64,000 nucleotides of DNA from the NCBI GenBank assembly GCA_903825645.1, contig CAIKBL010000064.1, positions 62,001-126,000 of the forward strand. Reading direction: 5' to 3'. Shown piece by piece: positions 50,953-60,878 of this stretch. The DNA comes from an uncultured Pseudomonadota bacterium (GTDB taxonomy: Bacteria > Pseudomonadota > Gammaproteobacteria > Ga0077536). The notes below the pieces were generated by a model, which did no database searches, was not told the origin of the DNA, and saw only the letters and a list, made by a program, of their open reading frames with translations. A program made the position numbers and the translations under genes. Within the stretch, counting starts at the first letter, position 1. Every line of letters starts with the position of its first letter.

Positions 50953-52591
50953 GATACTTCTCGCGCAAGCGGTTGCGGATTTGAACGGCGGTCAGGTTCA
51001 AAGCGACGATAATGACGACGAGTAAGAAAGCCGTGGCGTAGACGATCGGGCGCGCAGCTTCCACGTTTGGACTCTGGAATCCTACATCGTAAATGTGAAA
51101 ACCCAAATGCATGAATTTCCGATCGAGGTGAAAAAACGGAAATTCACCATCAAGTGGCAAACTCGGGGCAAGCTTCACCACGCCGACCATCATCAAGGGG
51201 GCTACTTCACCCGCCGCCCGCGCGATGGCCAAGATCAACCCCGTCATGATCGCAGGAGTGGCCATCGGGATGATGGTGCGCCATAGCGTTTCTGCTTTGG
51301 TGGCGCCGAGTGCGAGACTCCCCTCACGAATGGCGCGCGGGATCCGGGCAAGCCCCTCTTCGGTGGACACGATCACGACCGGGACTGTCAGCAACGCGAG
51401 GGTGATGGCGGACCACAAAAGCCCGGGGGTACCAAACGTCGGGGCGGGTAGCTTAGCAGCGAAAAACAGACGGTCGACGGAGCCGCCCAGAAAATAGACA
51501 AAAAAGCCAAATCCGAAGACCCCAAAAACAACGGAGGGGACACCGGCGAGGTTGTTGACGGCGATACGGATGGCGCTGGTCAGTAACCCGGGGGCAGCGT
51601 ATTCGCGTAGGTAAATAGCCGCAATCACACCAAAGGGTGTAACCATGATGGACATCACCATGACCATCAAGACGGTCCCAAAGATCGCCGGGAAGACACC
51701 CCCTTCGGTGTTCGCTTCCCGCGGCTCGTCTGTGGTGAATTCATGGACCTTTTGGACGTAGTGCACAACCTTTTCGGCCCAGGACATCGCATTGGGGTGG
51801 AACACCCTCACGAGGTGATCAAACGGGATATCCTTGAATTGACCGCTACTTGTTTCCAACACAAGAGTATCGCGCTGCGCGTCCTTACGCAGCCGCGTAA
51901 GCCTATCGCTCAGGACCGCGAACTCTGCTTCGAGCGATTCACGCTTCGCCGCAATTTCGTCACGCGCGGTTGAGGCTTCGATCTTGCCGAGCGCTCGCGT
52001 GCGCAGGCGCAGACGTTCGAGTCCGGCGTTGATATGGCCAACGTCGATTCGCTCGAGCTGCTTGATTTCTGCCTTCAGCGCATCGCTACGTGCCATACAT
52101 TGCGTAATCTTGGCGGCGAGCGAAGCTCCGGGGAGTGGTCTTCCGCCGTCACGGAGTTCGGATAGGAATCCATAGAAATTACCCCACTCCGTGCGTTCAG
52201 CAACGATGACTCCCGGCGGGTATTCTATTTTTTTAATTTCAGTTTCCGCCACCCAGCGAAAATCAGGGTGTCCCATGTCCCGGTTTCCGACCTTGATAAG
52301 AAATCGTTCCACCGTATCGATCCCGGCAGGTACCTTCGCCCCCGATTCTCTGACACGCGTAGCGGAAACGGTTTCACGATCGGCAATTTCTCCAAGCAAG
52401 ACTTCCTGGGTATCCGCGCTTCCCTGGACCGTAATGGCGGCGACCTTGCCGGGCCAAAAGTACCCAAGACCATTAGCCGCAATCAGAAACAAGAGACCGA
52501 ATACCATCACGAGGCTCAAACTAACACCGCCCGCGGTCATCCATATCCAAGGGCTCCCGCTGGCCACCCACTGCTGGAAATTGGTGCGCAT
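50936..52591 (-). CDS. pstA: Phosphate ABC transporter permease PstA, long form
   Basis: A 551-residue permease with a core of six C-terminal membrane helices (from about residue 300) and the coupling motif [20 protein letters not shown]. The N-terminal half has one membrane helix and a ~200-residue periplasmic domain with coiled-coil character ([29 protein letters not shown]). This long form is known in Pseudomonas-like bacteria; E. coli PstA lacks it. ATG overlaps the pstC stop (TGATG at 52593-52589). Confidence 0.93.
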   Translation of the reverse strand: MRTNFQQWVASGSPWIWMTAGGVSLSLVMVFGLLFLIAANGLGYFWPGKVAAITVQGSADTQEVLLGEIADRETVSATRVRESGAKVPAGIDTVERFLIKVGNRDMGHPDFRWVAETEIKKIEYPPGVIVAERTEWGNFYGFLSELRDGGRPLPGASLAAKITQCMARSDALKAEIKQLERIDVGHINAGLERLRLRTRALGKIEASTARDEIAAKRESLEAEFAVLSDRLTRLRKDAQRDTLVLETSSGQFKDIPFDHLVRVFHPNAMSWAEKVVHYVQKVHEFTTDEPREANTEGGVFPAIFGTVLMVMVMSIMVTPFGVIAAIYLREYAAPGLLTSAIRIAVNNLAGVPSVVFGVFGFGFFVYFLGGSVDRLFFAAKLPAPTFGTPGLLWSAITLALLTVPVVIVSTEEGLARIPRAIREGSLALGATKAETLWRTIIPMATPAIMTGLILAIARAAGEVAPLMMVGVVKLAPSLPLDGEFPFFHLDRKFMHLGFHIYDVGFQSPNVEAARPIVYATAFLLVVIIVALNLTAVQIRNRLREKYHAADH

Positions 52592-54852
52592 CAGAGATTG
52601 CCGTACCGGCTACGTAAACGTTGTCGCACGATCTCGGCCACCGTATTGAACAGGAAGGTAACCCCGAACAACACGAGCGCTGCCAGAAACAATATCCGGT
52701 AGTGCGAACTGTTCAGCGCGGACTCTGGCATTTCTACTGCTATGTTCGCGGACAGCGCGCGGAAGCCCTGGAAGATATTCAAGTCCATAATGGGCGTATT
52801 TCCGGTCGCCATTAAAACGATCATCGTTTCGCCAACAGCGCGGCCGAGGCCAATGACGATGCCGGAAAAAATCCCGGGACTGGCCGTCAACAAAACAACC
52901 CGCGTCAAAGTCTGCCAGGAAGTAGCACCAAGGGCTAATGAGCCAACAGACAAGTGGTGAGGAACACCAAAAATTGCGTCTTCGCTTATGGAATAAATAT
53001 TCGGGATGACCGCGAAACCCATCGCGATACCCACGACGAGTGAATTTCGTTGATCGAATGTAATGCCGAGCGTTTGGCCCAACCAGCGAGGGAGGTTACC
53101 ACCGAACCATAGCTGCTCGAGCGGTTGACTGACATTCATCGCTACCCACAGGACGCCGCAAACGAGGGGAACCAGCAAAATAACTTCCGTCCCCTGGGGC
53201 AGACGTTGTCGTGCCCAGGCAGGCAAGCGGGACCACACCCAAGCGACGCCGAAAATCGCCAACGGCATCAAGAAGGTAGCGCCGAGAAAACCCAGGAGCC
53301 GCAGTTCAATCAAGGGTGCAAGCCATAATCCGGCAAGAAATCCCAGAATAACCGTAGGCAGGGCTGCCATGATTTCGATGGATGGTTTGACATACCGTCG
53401 GAGCCCCGCATTCATGAAATAAGCGGTATAGATCGCGCCGAGGACGGCGACTGGTATCGCAAAAAACATGGCGTAGACCGTTGCCTTGAGCGTGCCGAAG
53501 GCCAAGGGCGTCAAGCTGAATTTCGGTTCGAAATCATTGCTTGAGGAGGAGGATTGCCAAATAAATTCAGGTGCGCGGCGGCCTTCGTACCAAACGCGCC
53601 CCCATAAGGAGTGCCACGAAACCTCAGGATATCGGTTCTGGACATCATATCTTGCCAGCGTTTGGTGTGCATTCAGCAAGATCAGTGCGTCACCACGGGG
53701 CGAGAGGGCCGCCGCCGATGGCGCGGTTGCCAAGAACCCTTTCTGCAGATAGACCGTGCGCTCGGCCGTCGTATGAAACAAACCTAGGGCACCTGCGCTA
53801 TCGATCGCGGCGAAGCCCTTGCGAAAAAACTCCGGCACAATCAACGCGACCGGTTGGTTGGAAATAGCAAACGTCCGAATCTGGGTGAGTTGATGGCGAT
53901 TATTCTGATCTCGGATAGGGAACCACTGGGTAATCTTTCCGAGGCTGTCGCCGATCAGCAGCGAAGTGCCACCGCTCAGAAATTCCACCGCCGTGACCTG
54001 GGCATCTGGCGCGAGAACCTGGACTTCCGTCAATCGGGGGAGGTTCTTATCGTGGATATCAAAGAACGAGACCAGCCCTTTTTTCGAAATCACATACAGT
54101 GCCTGCTGACTTTCATTCAGTGTCATAAATGACACGTCGTCGCTCATCACCTTGAGGGCGACCTGCGTGGATTCAACGTGTTGCTCTCCGTCTAGCAACG
54201 AGGCGACTTTGACGTAGTTGGTCAGATAAAGCATCCGATCATTGGCGAGCGCCGCGATAGTCGCACCGTCGTCGTTGGCTTCCGCAGCGATCGCCACAAT
54301 AGTCTTCCCCTTCGGGACCGCCTGGACGGGATCGGGGCCAAGGGGATAGGCCAACGCGGGTGTCATCGTCCGTTGAGCGCCCACGAATGTTTCGCGGTAC
54401 TGAGGGGAGGCCAGTAACACTTTGCCGTGCCCAAAGGACGCGGCAATGGTGCGCGCACTCCGGGTCGAATCGTTAAGTGCCGTCAAGATCGTCTCCGGTG
54501 GCGTCAAACGCCCCTCAAGAAGCGATTTACCCGTAGAAATCTCAAAGAACCGGTAACTCGCATCACCGCCGAGTGCAAAGGCGGTATCGCCGTGCTCAGC
54601 CAGATCGAGTCGAACGGGTGCAGGGCCTGCCAGGGGAATAACGCCAAGCTGGGTCATCCCAGCGGATTGGAAAAGCGGCAACACGACATAAACGAGGAAG
54701 ACAAAGATGGTCAGCAACGCGCCGATCACGGTCAGCCCCCCCGCCGTCATGACGAACCGAAATAGTTTGTCCTTAAATGTCCGAAAGTGGCGGTACCGCT
54801 GCTCTGCTCTTGCAAGTTCGGAGGACAAAGACGCTGTCATAACCACTACCAT
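52591..54852 (-). CDS. pstC: Phosphate ABC transporter permease PstC, long form
   Basis: A 753-residue permease. After one N-terminal membrane helix (about 35-60) there is a ~370-residue periplasmic region with repeated beta-propeller-like stretches (LLIGDSLGKITQWFP, LLASPQYRETF), then six membrane helices with the coupling motif [19 protein letters not shown] and a terminal helix. As for PstA, the extra periplasmic domain is typical of the long gammaproteobacterial form. 168 bp separates it from pstS. Confidence 0.92.
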   Translation of the reverse strand: MVVVMTASLSSELARAEQRYRHFRTFKDKLFRFVMTAGGLTVIGALLTIFVFLVYVVLPLFQSAGMTQLGVIPLAGPAPVRLDLAEHGDTAFALGGDASYRFFEISTGKSLLEGRLTPPETILTALNDSTRSARTIAASFGHGKVLLASPQYRETFVGAQRTMTPALAYPLGPDPVQAVPKGKTIVAIAAEANDDGATIAALANDRMLYLTNYVKVASLLDGEQHVESTQVALKVMSDDVSFMTLNESQQALYVISKKGLVSFFDIHDKNLPRLTEVQVLAPDAQVTAVEFLSGGTSLLIGDSLGKITQWFPIRDQNNRHQLTQIRTFAISNQPVALIVPEFFRKGFAAIDSAGALGLFHTTAERTVYLQKGFLATAPSAAALSPRGDALILLNAHQTLARYDVQNRYPEVSWHSLWGRVWYEGRRAPEFIWQSSSSSNDFEPKFSLTPLAFGTLKATVYAMFFAIPVAVLGAIYTAYFMNAGLRRYVKPSIEIMAALPTVILGFLAGLWLAPLIELRLLGFLGATFLMPLAIFGVAWVWSRLPAWARQRLPQGTEVILLVPLVCGVLWVAMNVSQPLEQLWFGGNLPRWLGQTLGITFDQRNSLVVGIAMGFAVIPNIYSISEDAIFGVPHHLSVGSLALGATSWQTLTRVVLLTASPGIFSGIVIGLGRAVGETMIVLMATGNTPIMDLNIFQGFRALSANIAVEMPESALNSSHYRILFLAALVLFGVTFLFNTVAEIVRQRLRSRYGNL

Positions 54853-54980
54853 GCCTTGAATCTAAATTGCGCAGAAGGCAGGCTCCCGTGCAAGAAGCAT
54901 GCATGTCCGATTTATCCTCGTCAACGCAAAATTTTTGATGCCTTAGCGCACGGAGCTACTATGTTGCGGGCGAAAAGACA

Positions 54981-55001
54981 CTGCCCCTCAATAAGGGGCA
55001 G
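54981..55001. terminator. Hairpin between pstS and pstC
   Basis: A perfect 8-bp stem (CTGCCCCT/AGGGGCAG) with a 5-nt loop lies 20 bp after the pstS stop on the minus strand and is followed there by TGTCTTTTCG. The short interrupted T-run suggests partial termination or mRNA protection, which would make pstS more abundant than the permease genes. Confidence 0.6.
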
Positions 55002-55020
55002 CCGAACCGTCGCGAATTGA

Positions 55021-56013
55021 TTACTTGGTGTCTGCGCCGATTACGGAGATCAGGTACTTATCCACCACCTTGGCCGGAAGTGGGACGTAGCCGTCCTTTG
55101 CAACCACTTGCTGACCAGTCTTGGAGAGCACCATGTGCAGAAACTCCTTCTCTAGTGGCGGGAGTGGCTGGTTCGGTGCTTTATTCACATAAACAAACAG
55201 AAACCGGGAGAGTGGGTATTTTCCAGAAAGTGCATTCTCGTTGGTGGGTTCGATGTAGGCATCCCCGCTCTTACGAGCGAGCGGGAGCATTCGAACGCCA
55301 GAGGTACGATACCCCTGACCTGAATAGCCTATCCCATTCAATGATTTGGTAATTCCCTGGACGACCGAGGCGGAGCCCGGCTGTTCATTCACCGTATTTT
55401 TGTAATCCCCCTTACAGAGAGCAAATTCCTTGAAATAACCATAGGTTCCCGAGACTGAATTGCGCCCAAAAAGCTGAATCGATTGGCCGGCGAGCTCACC
55501 CTGAACACCTAGGTCACCCCACGTTTTTGGCTCGATTGAGGCCCCGCAAAGTCGGGTGGCTGAAAAAATCGCATCTACTTCTGGGATAGTTAACCCTTTG
55601 ATCGAATTATCTTTATGGACGAATACTGCCAACGCATCAACAGCGACAGGTACCGCTGTGGGCTTGTAACCGTACTTGCCCTCAAATGCCGCAATTTCTT
55701 CGCTTTTCATTTGCCGACTCATGGGGCCCAGATTAGAGGTCCCCTGCGTAAGCGCGGGGGGCGCGGTTGCCGAACCCGCAGCCTGAATCTGCACATTCAC
55801 GTTGGGATAAAGCTTTTTGAATTCTTCGGCCCACATCGTCATCACGTTAGCCAACGTATCAGAGCCGATACTTGAGAGGTTACCGGACACGCCGCTCACT
55901 TTTACGTACTCGTGGAGTCCGGGATCAGACGCACTGTCGCCGGTCGCGGCAAATACCGCAGGTGCCAATAGCACCGCACCAAATAACGAAACCCATTTTT
56001 TTTGTTTATTCAC
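55021..56013 (-). CDS. pstS: Phosphate-binding periplasmic protein PstS
   Basis: A 330-residue exported solute-binding protein. Signal peptide [14 protein letters not shown]; phosphate-site blocks [37 protein letters not shown] and [15 protein letters not shown] fit the PstS family. Two Cys in the mature part probably form a disulfide. It is the first gene of the pst operon, with AGGAGAAC before the ATG and a Pho box upstream. Confidence 0.95.
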   Translation of the reverse strand: MNKQKKWVSLFGAVLLAPAVFAATGDSASDPGLHEYVKVSGVSGNLSSIGSDTLANVMTMWAEEFKKLYPNVNVQIQAAGSATAPPALTQGTSNLGPMSRQMKSEEIAAFEGKYGYKPTAVPVAVDALAVFVHKDNSIKGLTIPEVDAIFSATRLCGASIEPKTWGDLGVQGELAGQSIQLFGRNSVSGTYGYFKEFALCKGDYKNTVNEQPGSASVVQGITKSLNGIGYSGQGYRTSGVRMLPLARKSGDAYIEPTNENALSGKYPLSRFLFVYVNKAPNQPLPPLEKEFLHMVLSKTGQQVVAKDGYVPLPAKVVDKYLISVIGADTK

Positions 56014-56078
56014 ACATGTTCTCCTGCGGTATAACGGGACTAACTACTGATCGTAGCGCAGCATTCTCCACCTGTTAG

Positions 56079-56096
56079 ATGACAAGTAGATGAAAC
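56079..56096 (-). promoter_or_regulatory. Pho box upstream of pstS
   Basis: On the minus strand GTTTCAT-CTAC-TTGTCAT matches the consensus at 11 of 14 positions. GAGAAT follows after exactly 10 bp as a -10. It lies 66 bp before the pstS ATG and just past the stop of the upstream methyltransferase gene. Confidence 0.8.
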
Positions 56097-56098
56097 GC

Positions 56099-56947
56099 CT
56101 ACTTGAGGGCGACGAGATAGGCAATCCACCCGGCATCCGCATCAGCCGTTTCAACGGGCTTGTAGAGGCCATCCCCGTCTGCCGCTTCCTCATCCCAACC
56201 CTGCCAGTACACAACCGAGCGACTAAATCCGGCTTCCTGCAAGACCTCTCGGATCTCTGGAAGCGTCCATAGTCGCCAATCGTACGTAAAGGCTTCCTTG
56301 AGCCAGGATCGGTCCGGCATCTGAAAGTGAATATGACATCGCAAATCGGCGGTAACCGGATTGTAGTAAGCTTGATCCCAGACGTAAGTGAATCCCTTGA
56401 TTTCTCGCTTTTCTTTCAGCACCCGGAAAGCATCGTACCCGCCGTAGCAGTCGAGCATGAACACGCCGTCGTCGCACAATCCGCGCCGCGCCGCCCTGAA
56501 ATAATCACGCAAGGCGGCCCGGGTCTTGAATATCCAGTAACTGAAATTCATCGCCATGACGATGTCCTGGTGAGGCGTTTTAGCCTTCACGACATCCTGA
56601 TTGAGCAAAGTCAGTCGATTCTGCTGGCTACGGGTTAATTTGCTCCCGTGCCGTGCGGCCCCCCACGCCAAAACACTCGCGTCCAAATCGACACCGACAC
56701 TGCGGTTTTGTCGATGCTGCCGCACCCAAGTGGCCGCGACGCTGGCGGTTCCGCAGAAATCTTCGCGCAAGAGCCGTGCGTTCCGGCCTCGCAGCCGCCG
56801 AAACTCCCGGGTTACAAAATCGATTTCTGCATCCGCATCCTGCACGGAACGCTCGTAGAGATCGTGACGATCCGCCCGCGAGGCTTGATTCGACGCCGCC
56901 GAACGACGGGCGACAGGGGGAGCGTTTCGGGACGCGCGCGTTTCCAT
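56099..56947 (-). CDS. Class I SAM-dependent methyltransferase
   Basis: A 282-residue protein of the class I methyltransferase fold. Motif I is LREDFCGTASVAATW, followed by VGVDLDASVLAWG, the acidic NQDVVKAK and a later DGVFMLDCYGGYDAF. The substrate is unknown; the family is annotated only as class I methyltransferase. AGGA lies 7 bases before the chosen ATG at 56947. It is divergent from ppk and upstream of pstS on the same strand, but pstS has its own Pho box, so cotranscription is uncertain. Confidence 0.82.
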   Translation of the reverse strand: METRASRNAPPVARRSAASNQASRADRHDLYERSVQDADAEIDFVTREFRRLRGRNARLLREDFCGTASVAATWVRQHRQNRSVGVDLDASVLAWGAARHGSKLTRSQQNRLTLLNQDVVKAKTPHQDIVMAMNFSYWIFKTRAALRDYFRAARRGLCDDGVFMLDCYGGYDAFRVLKEKREIKGFTYVWDQAYYNPVTADLRCHIHFQMPDRSWLKEAFTYDWRLWTLPEIREVLQEAGFSRSVVYWQGWDEEAADGDGLYKPVETADADAGWIAYLVALK

Positions 56948-57043
56948 GAGATTCCTCGTTATACTTCTGCCAAGACAGCGCCGCACATACTAACAGGCCT
57001 CGCGGAGCCCGAGCACGTACGGCCCGTCAGGGAGAACATCAAG

Positions 57044-59116
57044 ATGGACGCCAAAACATTTGACCCCAGCGAACCGACGCTTTATATCAACCGGGAGCTG
57101 TCGTTACTCGAGTTCAACCGACGGGTACTCGAGCAGGCTAAGGACGAGACCAATCCTCTGTTAGAACGGCTTCGGTTCCTGTGCATCGCGAGCAGTAACC
57201 TTGATGAATTCTTCGAGATACGCGTTGCCGGGTTGAAAGAACAGGTCGTGTTCAGATCAGTGACGGTCGGCCCGGACCAACTCAGTATCGGCGAACAACT
57301 CAAGCGCGTGGGCGAAATGACTCATGCACTCGTCGCCGAGCAGTATCGCGTATTGAATGAAGTACTGGCTCCTCGCCTCGGCGAAGCCGGTATCCGTTTC
57401 TTGAAGCCGGGCGAATGGAATGCGCGACAAGCGCGCTGGGTTAAACGTTACTTCTATCGAGAACTGCTCCCCGTGTTGAGTCCGATTGGCCTCGATCCGT
57501 CGCATCCTTTCCCTCGTATTCTTAACAAGAGTTTGAATTTTCTCGTTTCGCTGGAAGGAACCGACGCATTCGGACGTAACAGCGCGATCGCCATCGTCCA
57601 AGCGCCGAGAGCACTACCGCGGGTCATCAATATTCCCGAAGAATTCACGGTTGATCCACACGAGTTCGTGTTCCTGTCTTCCATTATTCATGCGCACGTA
57701 GACGATCTGTTTCCCGGCATGCATGTGACAGGTTGTTATCAATTCCGTGTCACCCGCAATAGCGAACTTTTCGTGGAAGACGAGGATATCAAGGATCTTC
57801 TGCATGCCCTTGAAGGAGAGTTACACCAGCGCCGTTTCGGAGATGCCGTGCGACTTGAGGTGGCAAACGAGTGTCCGGCCAAAATGATCAGCCTGCTGCA
57901 GCATGAGTTCAACCTCACCCCCGAAGACATTTATCGATGCGACGGTCCCGTCAACCTGACACGTCTGATGGCCGTGCCGGATATGATCGAGCGCCCCGAC
58001 CTCAAATTTCCCGCCTTTACCCCGAGCCGCCCCCGACGCCTGCCCGTAGGCAGTGACATGTTCGCTGGGATAAGGCGCGGCGATATTTTATTGCATCATC
58101 CCTTTGAATCCTTCTCTCCGGTGGTCGACTTGTTGCGGCAAGCCGCTTCCGATCCGGATGTCCTCGTGATTCGTCAGACGCTGTATCGGACAGGCCCCGA
58201 CTCGCCCATCGCCAAGGCGCTGATTGACGCGGCACGCTCTGGCAAGGAAGTGACCGTCGTTATCGAATTAAAGGCGCGCTTTGACGAGGAGGCGAACATC
58301 GAACTGGCGACGCAGCTGCAGGAGGCGGGCGCACATGTCGTCTACGGGGTGGTTGGCTTCAAGACTCACGCCAAAATGATTTTAGTGGTCCGTCGAGAGG
58401 GCAAACAATTACGACGTTATGTCCACCTTGCCACCGGGAACTACCATCCACGCACAGCGCGGCAATACACCGATTTCGGTTTGTTTACCTGTGACACCGT
58501 CGTTGGCATGGATGTCCAGAAAATTTTCCACCAATTAACGGCGCCGGGTCGCGCCGGCAAACTCAAAAAACTATTGCAGTCCCCATTCACCCTCCACGCC
58601 AATATTCTCGAATTGATCGAGCGCGAGGCGGCTCATGCGCGAGCCGGACGTCCGGCCCGAATCATTGCTAAAATGAATGCATTAGTAGAGCAGAACGTCA
58701 TTCTCGCACTCTACCAGGCCTCCCGTGCGGGAGTTAAAATTGAATTGATTGTTCGTGGAATTTGCGCTTTGCGTCCCGGCTTGAAAGGCATCTCAGACCA
58801 CATCCGAGTACGCTCAATCGTCGGGCGGTTCCTGGAACATTCGCGGATTTTCTACTTTCAGAATGACGATGCCCGAGAGGTCTATCTCTCAAGTGCTGAC
58901 TGGATGGGGCGTAATTTTTTTAACCGCATTGAAGTATGTTTTCCTGTCGAGGACAAACGCCTACAGGAACGCGTCATCAAGGAGGGGCTGGAGATTTACC
59001 TGCACGACAACATGCGCGCTTGGCAGCTCGACAGCGACGGCCGTTATCACCGGATCAAGGCGACGGCAAAGTCGCACGACGCGCAGTGCGCGTTACTGGA
59101 ACAACTCGGCGAATAG
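57044..59116 (+). CDS. ppk: Polyphosphate kinase 1
   Basis: A 690-residue PPK1 that reversibly builds polyphosphate from ATP. It has the N, H, C1 and C2 domains: YINRELSLLEFNRRVLEQA at the start, autophosphorylated His442 in GFKTHAKM, the HLATGNYHPRTAR block and the C2 region SADWMGRNFFNRIEV. AGGGAGA lies about 9 bases before the ATG at 57044; a longer in-frame start would run into the divergent methyltransferase gene. It converges with ppx, 26 bp between stops. Confidence 0.96.
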   Translation: MDAKTFDPSEPTLYINRELSLLEFNRRVLEQAKDETNPLLERLRFLCIASSNLDEFFEIRVAGLKEQVVFRSVTVGPDQLSIGEQLKRVGEMTHALVAEQYRVLNEVLAPRLGEAGIRFLKPGEWNARQARWVKRYFYRELLPVLSPIGLDPSHPFPRILNKSLNFLVSLEGTDAFGRNSAIAIVQAPRALPRVINIPEEFTVDPHEFVFLSSIIHAHVDDLFPGMHVTGCYQFRVTRNSELFVEDEDIKDLLHALEGELHQRRFGDAVRLEVANECPAKMISLLQHEFNLTPEDIYRCDGPVNLTRLMAVPDMIERPDLKFPAFTPSRPRRLPVGSDMFAGIRRGDILLHHPFESFSPVVDLLRQAASDPDVLVIRQTLYRTGPDSPIAKALIDAARSGKEVTVVIELKARFDEEANIELATQLQEAGAHVVYGVVGFKTHAKMILVVRREGKQLRRYVHLATGNYHPRTARQYTDFGLFTCDTVVGMDVQKIFHQLTAPGRAGKLKKLLQSPFTLHANILELIEREAAHARAGRPARIIAKMNALVEQNVILALYQASRAGVKIELIVRGICALRPGLKGISDHIRVRSIVGRFLEHSRIFYFQNDDAREVYLSSADWMGRNFFNRIEVCFPVEDKRLQERVIKEGLEIYLHDNMRAWQLDSDGRYHRIKATAKSHDAQCALLEQLGE

Positions 59117-59142
59117 CCGCGAACGCCGCGCTCAGCATCCGT

Positions 59143-60633
59143 TCATCTGAACTTTAGTCGGAGACCGACCGATTTGAGGTAGCTCGCCTCTTGTTCGAGA
59201 TCTGCCGCGACGAGGGCATGCTCACCGAGCCAACCCCGGGGCAATCCCAGTTTTAGCGTGGCGCCATCTACCGCGAGGGTGAACGCCGGTAGTGCATTGG
59301 CTCGTCTTGCACGATGCAGCACCACGGACAACCGAAGGAGAACGCACAGGCGTCGACCGACGTTCTGCGCAGGCTCTGACAACCCCGCAAGCTCGAGTAC
59401 CGGGAATTTTCGGCGATGGCCGCGAACTAGGAACGCGAGCTGGCGTTGCTCTCCGCGCGAAAAACCCGGCATGTCGAGATGTTCCAGAAGGTAAGCGCCG
59501 TGCTTATGGTACTGGGAGTGGGACACGGTCGTGCCAATTTCGTGCAGACAAGCCGCCCATTGCAACAAATGTTCGTGCTCAGGGGCCATCAATTCCCACG
59601 GCGCTGCAACGGCCGAGAATAGGCGCTGCGCCGTCTCCGCGACGCGTCTGACGTGTGCTTGGTCTACCCGAAAACGTTCCATGAGCGTCTGCACGGTATG
59701 TTCGCGAACGTCTTCGTGATGGATTCTGCCCATCAAATCGTAAAGCACCCCCTCGCGCAGGGCACTGTCAGACACGCGCAGACGCGATATGCCGAGCTCC
59801 TCGAAGGCGCCAAGGGCGATGACGAATCCGCCAGGAAACACCGGACAGCGATCTTCGCGTACGCCGAAGCGCGCGAGCTGATTGATATGGCCGAGTCCAA
59901 TCAGCTCCGTACGCAATTTGTACAACCCCGCGCGGGTAATGCCATCATCGCTCCATCCGTGAAGGGTCAGTGCGTCAGACAACGCGAGTAGACTGCCCGA
60001 TGCCCCGATGGCGGATTGCCAACCCTGCGCGCGAAAAGCCTCCTCGATCGGTTCAAATTCCTGTCGCGCCGCGATCTCCGCCGCACGCAGTCTCTTGGCG
60101 TCAATCCGACCATCTCCGAAGTAACGCTCTGTCATGCTGACGCAACCCATGTGAAGGCTTTCCATGGCGATGGGTTCAAAGCGCTGCCCAATGATCAGCT
60201 CCGTACTTCCCCCCCCGATATCCATCACCAAACGCAGGCCGTTTTCTTCCGCGAGACCGTGCGAGACGCCAAGATAAATCAACCGCGCCTCCTCAATGCC
60301 GGAAACGACATCAATCGGATGTCCGAGCGCGGCTTCGGCGAGACGCAGGAAAGCTTGGGAATTGCGCGCACGCCGTAGCGCATTGGTGCCGACGGCGCGC
60401 ACCGATTTGTGGGGAAGATGACGCACGCGTTCGCCGAAGCGCGCCATGCAGGCGAGGGCCCGGCCCATAGCTGCCTCGGTTAATTGATTGTCGGCGTCCA
60501 TGCCCGCCGCTATGCGCGTGACTTCCCGCATCCGGTCCAAGACCTTGAAGTGTCCATCCCGAGGTTCGGCGACGACCAGATGAAAGCTGTTAGAACCGAG
60601 ATCGATGGCCGCGATGGAGGCTAATTGGGGCAT
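59143..60633 (-). CDS. ppx: Exopolyphosphatase / pppGpp phosphatase (Ppx/GppA)
   Basis: A 496-residue sugar kinase/actin-fold phosphatase. IAAIDLGSNSFHLVVAE is the first phosphate loop, VMDIGGGSTELIIG the second. The C-terminal half is the HD-like domain with WAACLHEIGTTVSHSQYHKH. It removes terminal phosphate from polyphosphate and possibly from pppGpp. Its convergent pairing with ppk is common in Proteobacteria. Confidence 0.94.
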   Translation of the reverse strand: MPQLASIAAIDLGSNSFHLVVAEPRDGHFKVLDRMREVTRIAAGMDADNQLTEAAMGRALACMARFGERVRHLPHKSVRAVGTNALRRARNSQAFLRLAEAALGHPIDVVSGIEEARLIYLGVSHGLAEENGLRLVMDIGGGSTELIIGQRFEPIAMESLHMGCVSMTERYFGDGRIDAKRLRAAEIAARQEFEPIEEAFRAQGWQSAIGASGSLLALSDALTLHGWSDDGITRAGLYKLRTELIGLGHINQLARFGVREDRCPVFPGGFVIALGAFEELGISRLRVSDSALREGVLYDLMGRIHHEDVREHTVQTLMERFRVDQAHVRRVAETAQRLFSAVAAPWELMAPEHEHLLQWAACLHEIGTTVSHSQYHKHGAYLLEHLDMPGFSRGEQRQLAFLVRGHRRKFPVLELAGLSEPAQNVGRRLCVLLRLSVVLHRARRANALPAFTLAVDGATLKLGLPRGWLGEHALVAADLEQEASYLKSVGLRLKFR

Positions 60634-60840
60634 GGGAAATTTGCTTGCTCGGATGCGAAGTACGCAAACGACCTTGGTTGAGGAAGCGTCGGAGTGGGGC
60701 GGCGCACGCCATTATAGCGACCAATGTCGGGATTCTGCACCGCTGCACTCAGGATGCAATAAGCCGCCCCTGCCCCATAACCTGCGGGTTTTGCCACCTT
60801 GCAAAGCGGCGCCACTAACGCCTTGACGCAATCGCGTGCG

Positions 60841-60846
60841 TATAAT
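60841..60846 (+). promoter_or_regulatory. Perfect -10 hexamer before typA
   Basis: TATAAT lies 33 bp before the GTG start. A TTGACG is found upstream but only 12 bp away, too short for a normal sigma70 promoter, so the -35 is not defined. Confidence 0.5.
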
Positions 60847-60878
60847 GACGCCCCTTTTCGCCCGACCGGACCCCTCCC

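Noticed and set aside
56956-56973. TCGTTAT-ACTT-CTGCCAA as a Pho box for ppk
   Set aside because: Only 9 of 14 positions match, with no supporting -10 at the right distance; such matches are expected by chance in this length of sequence.
60823-60846. TTGACG and TATAAT as a full sigma70 promoter for typA
   Set aside because: The spacer is 12 bp, well below 16-18 bp. Only the -10 is kept.
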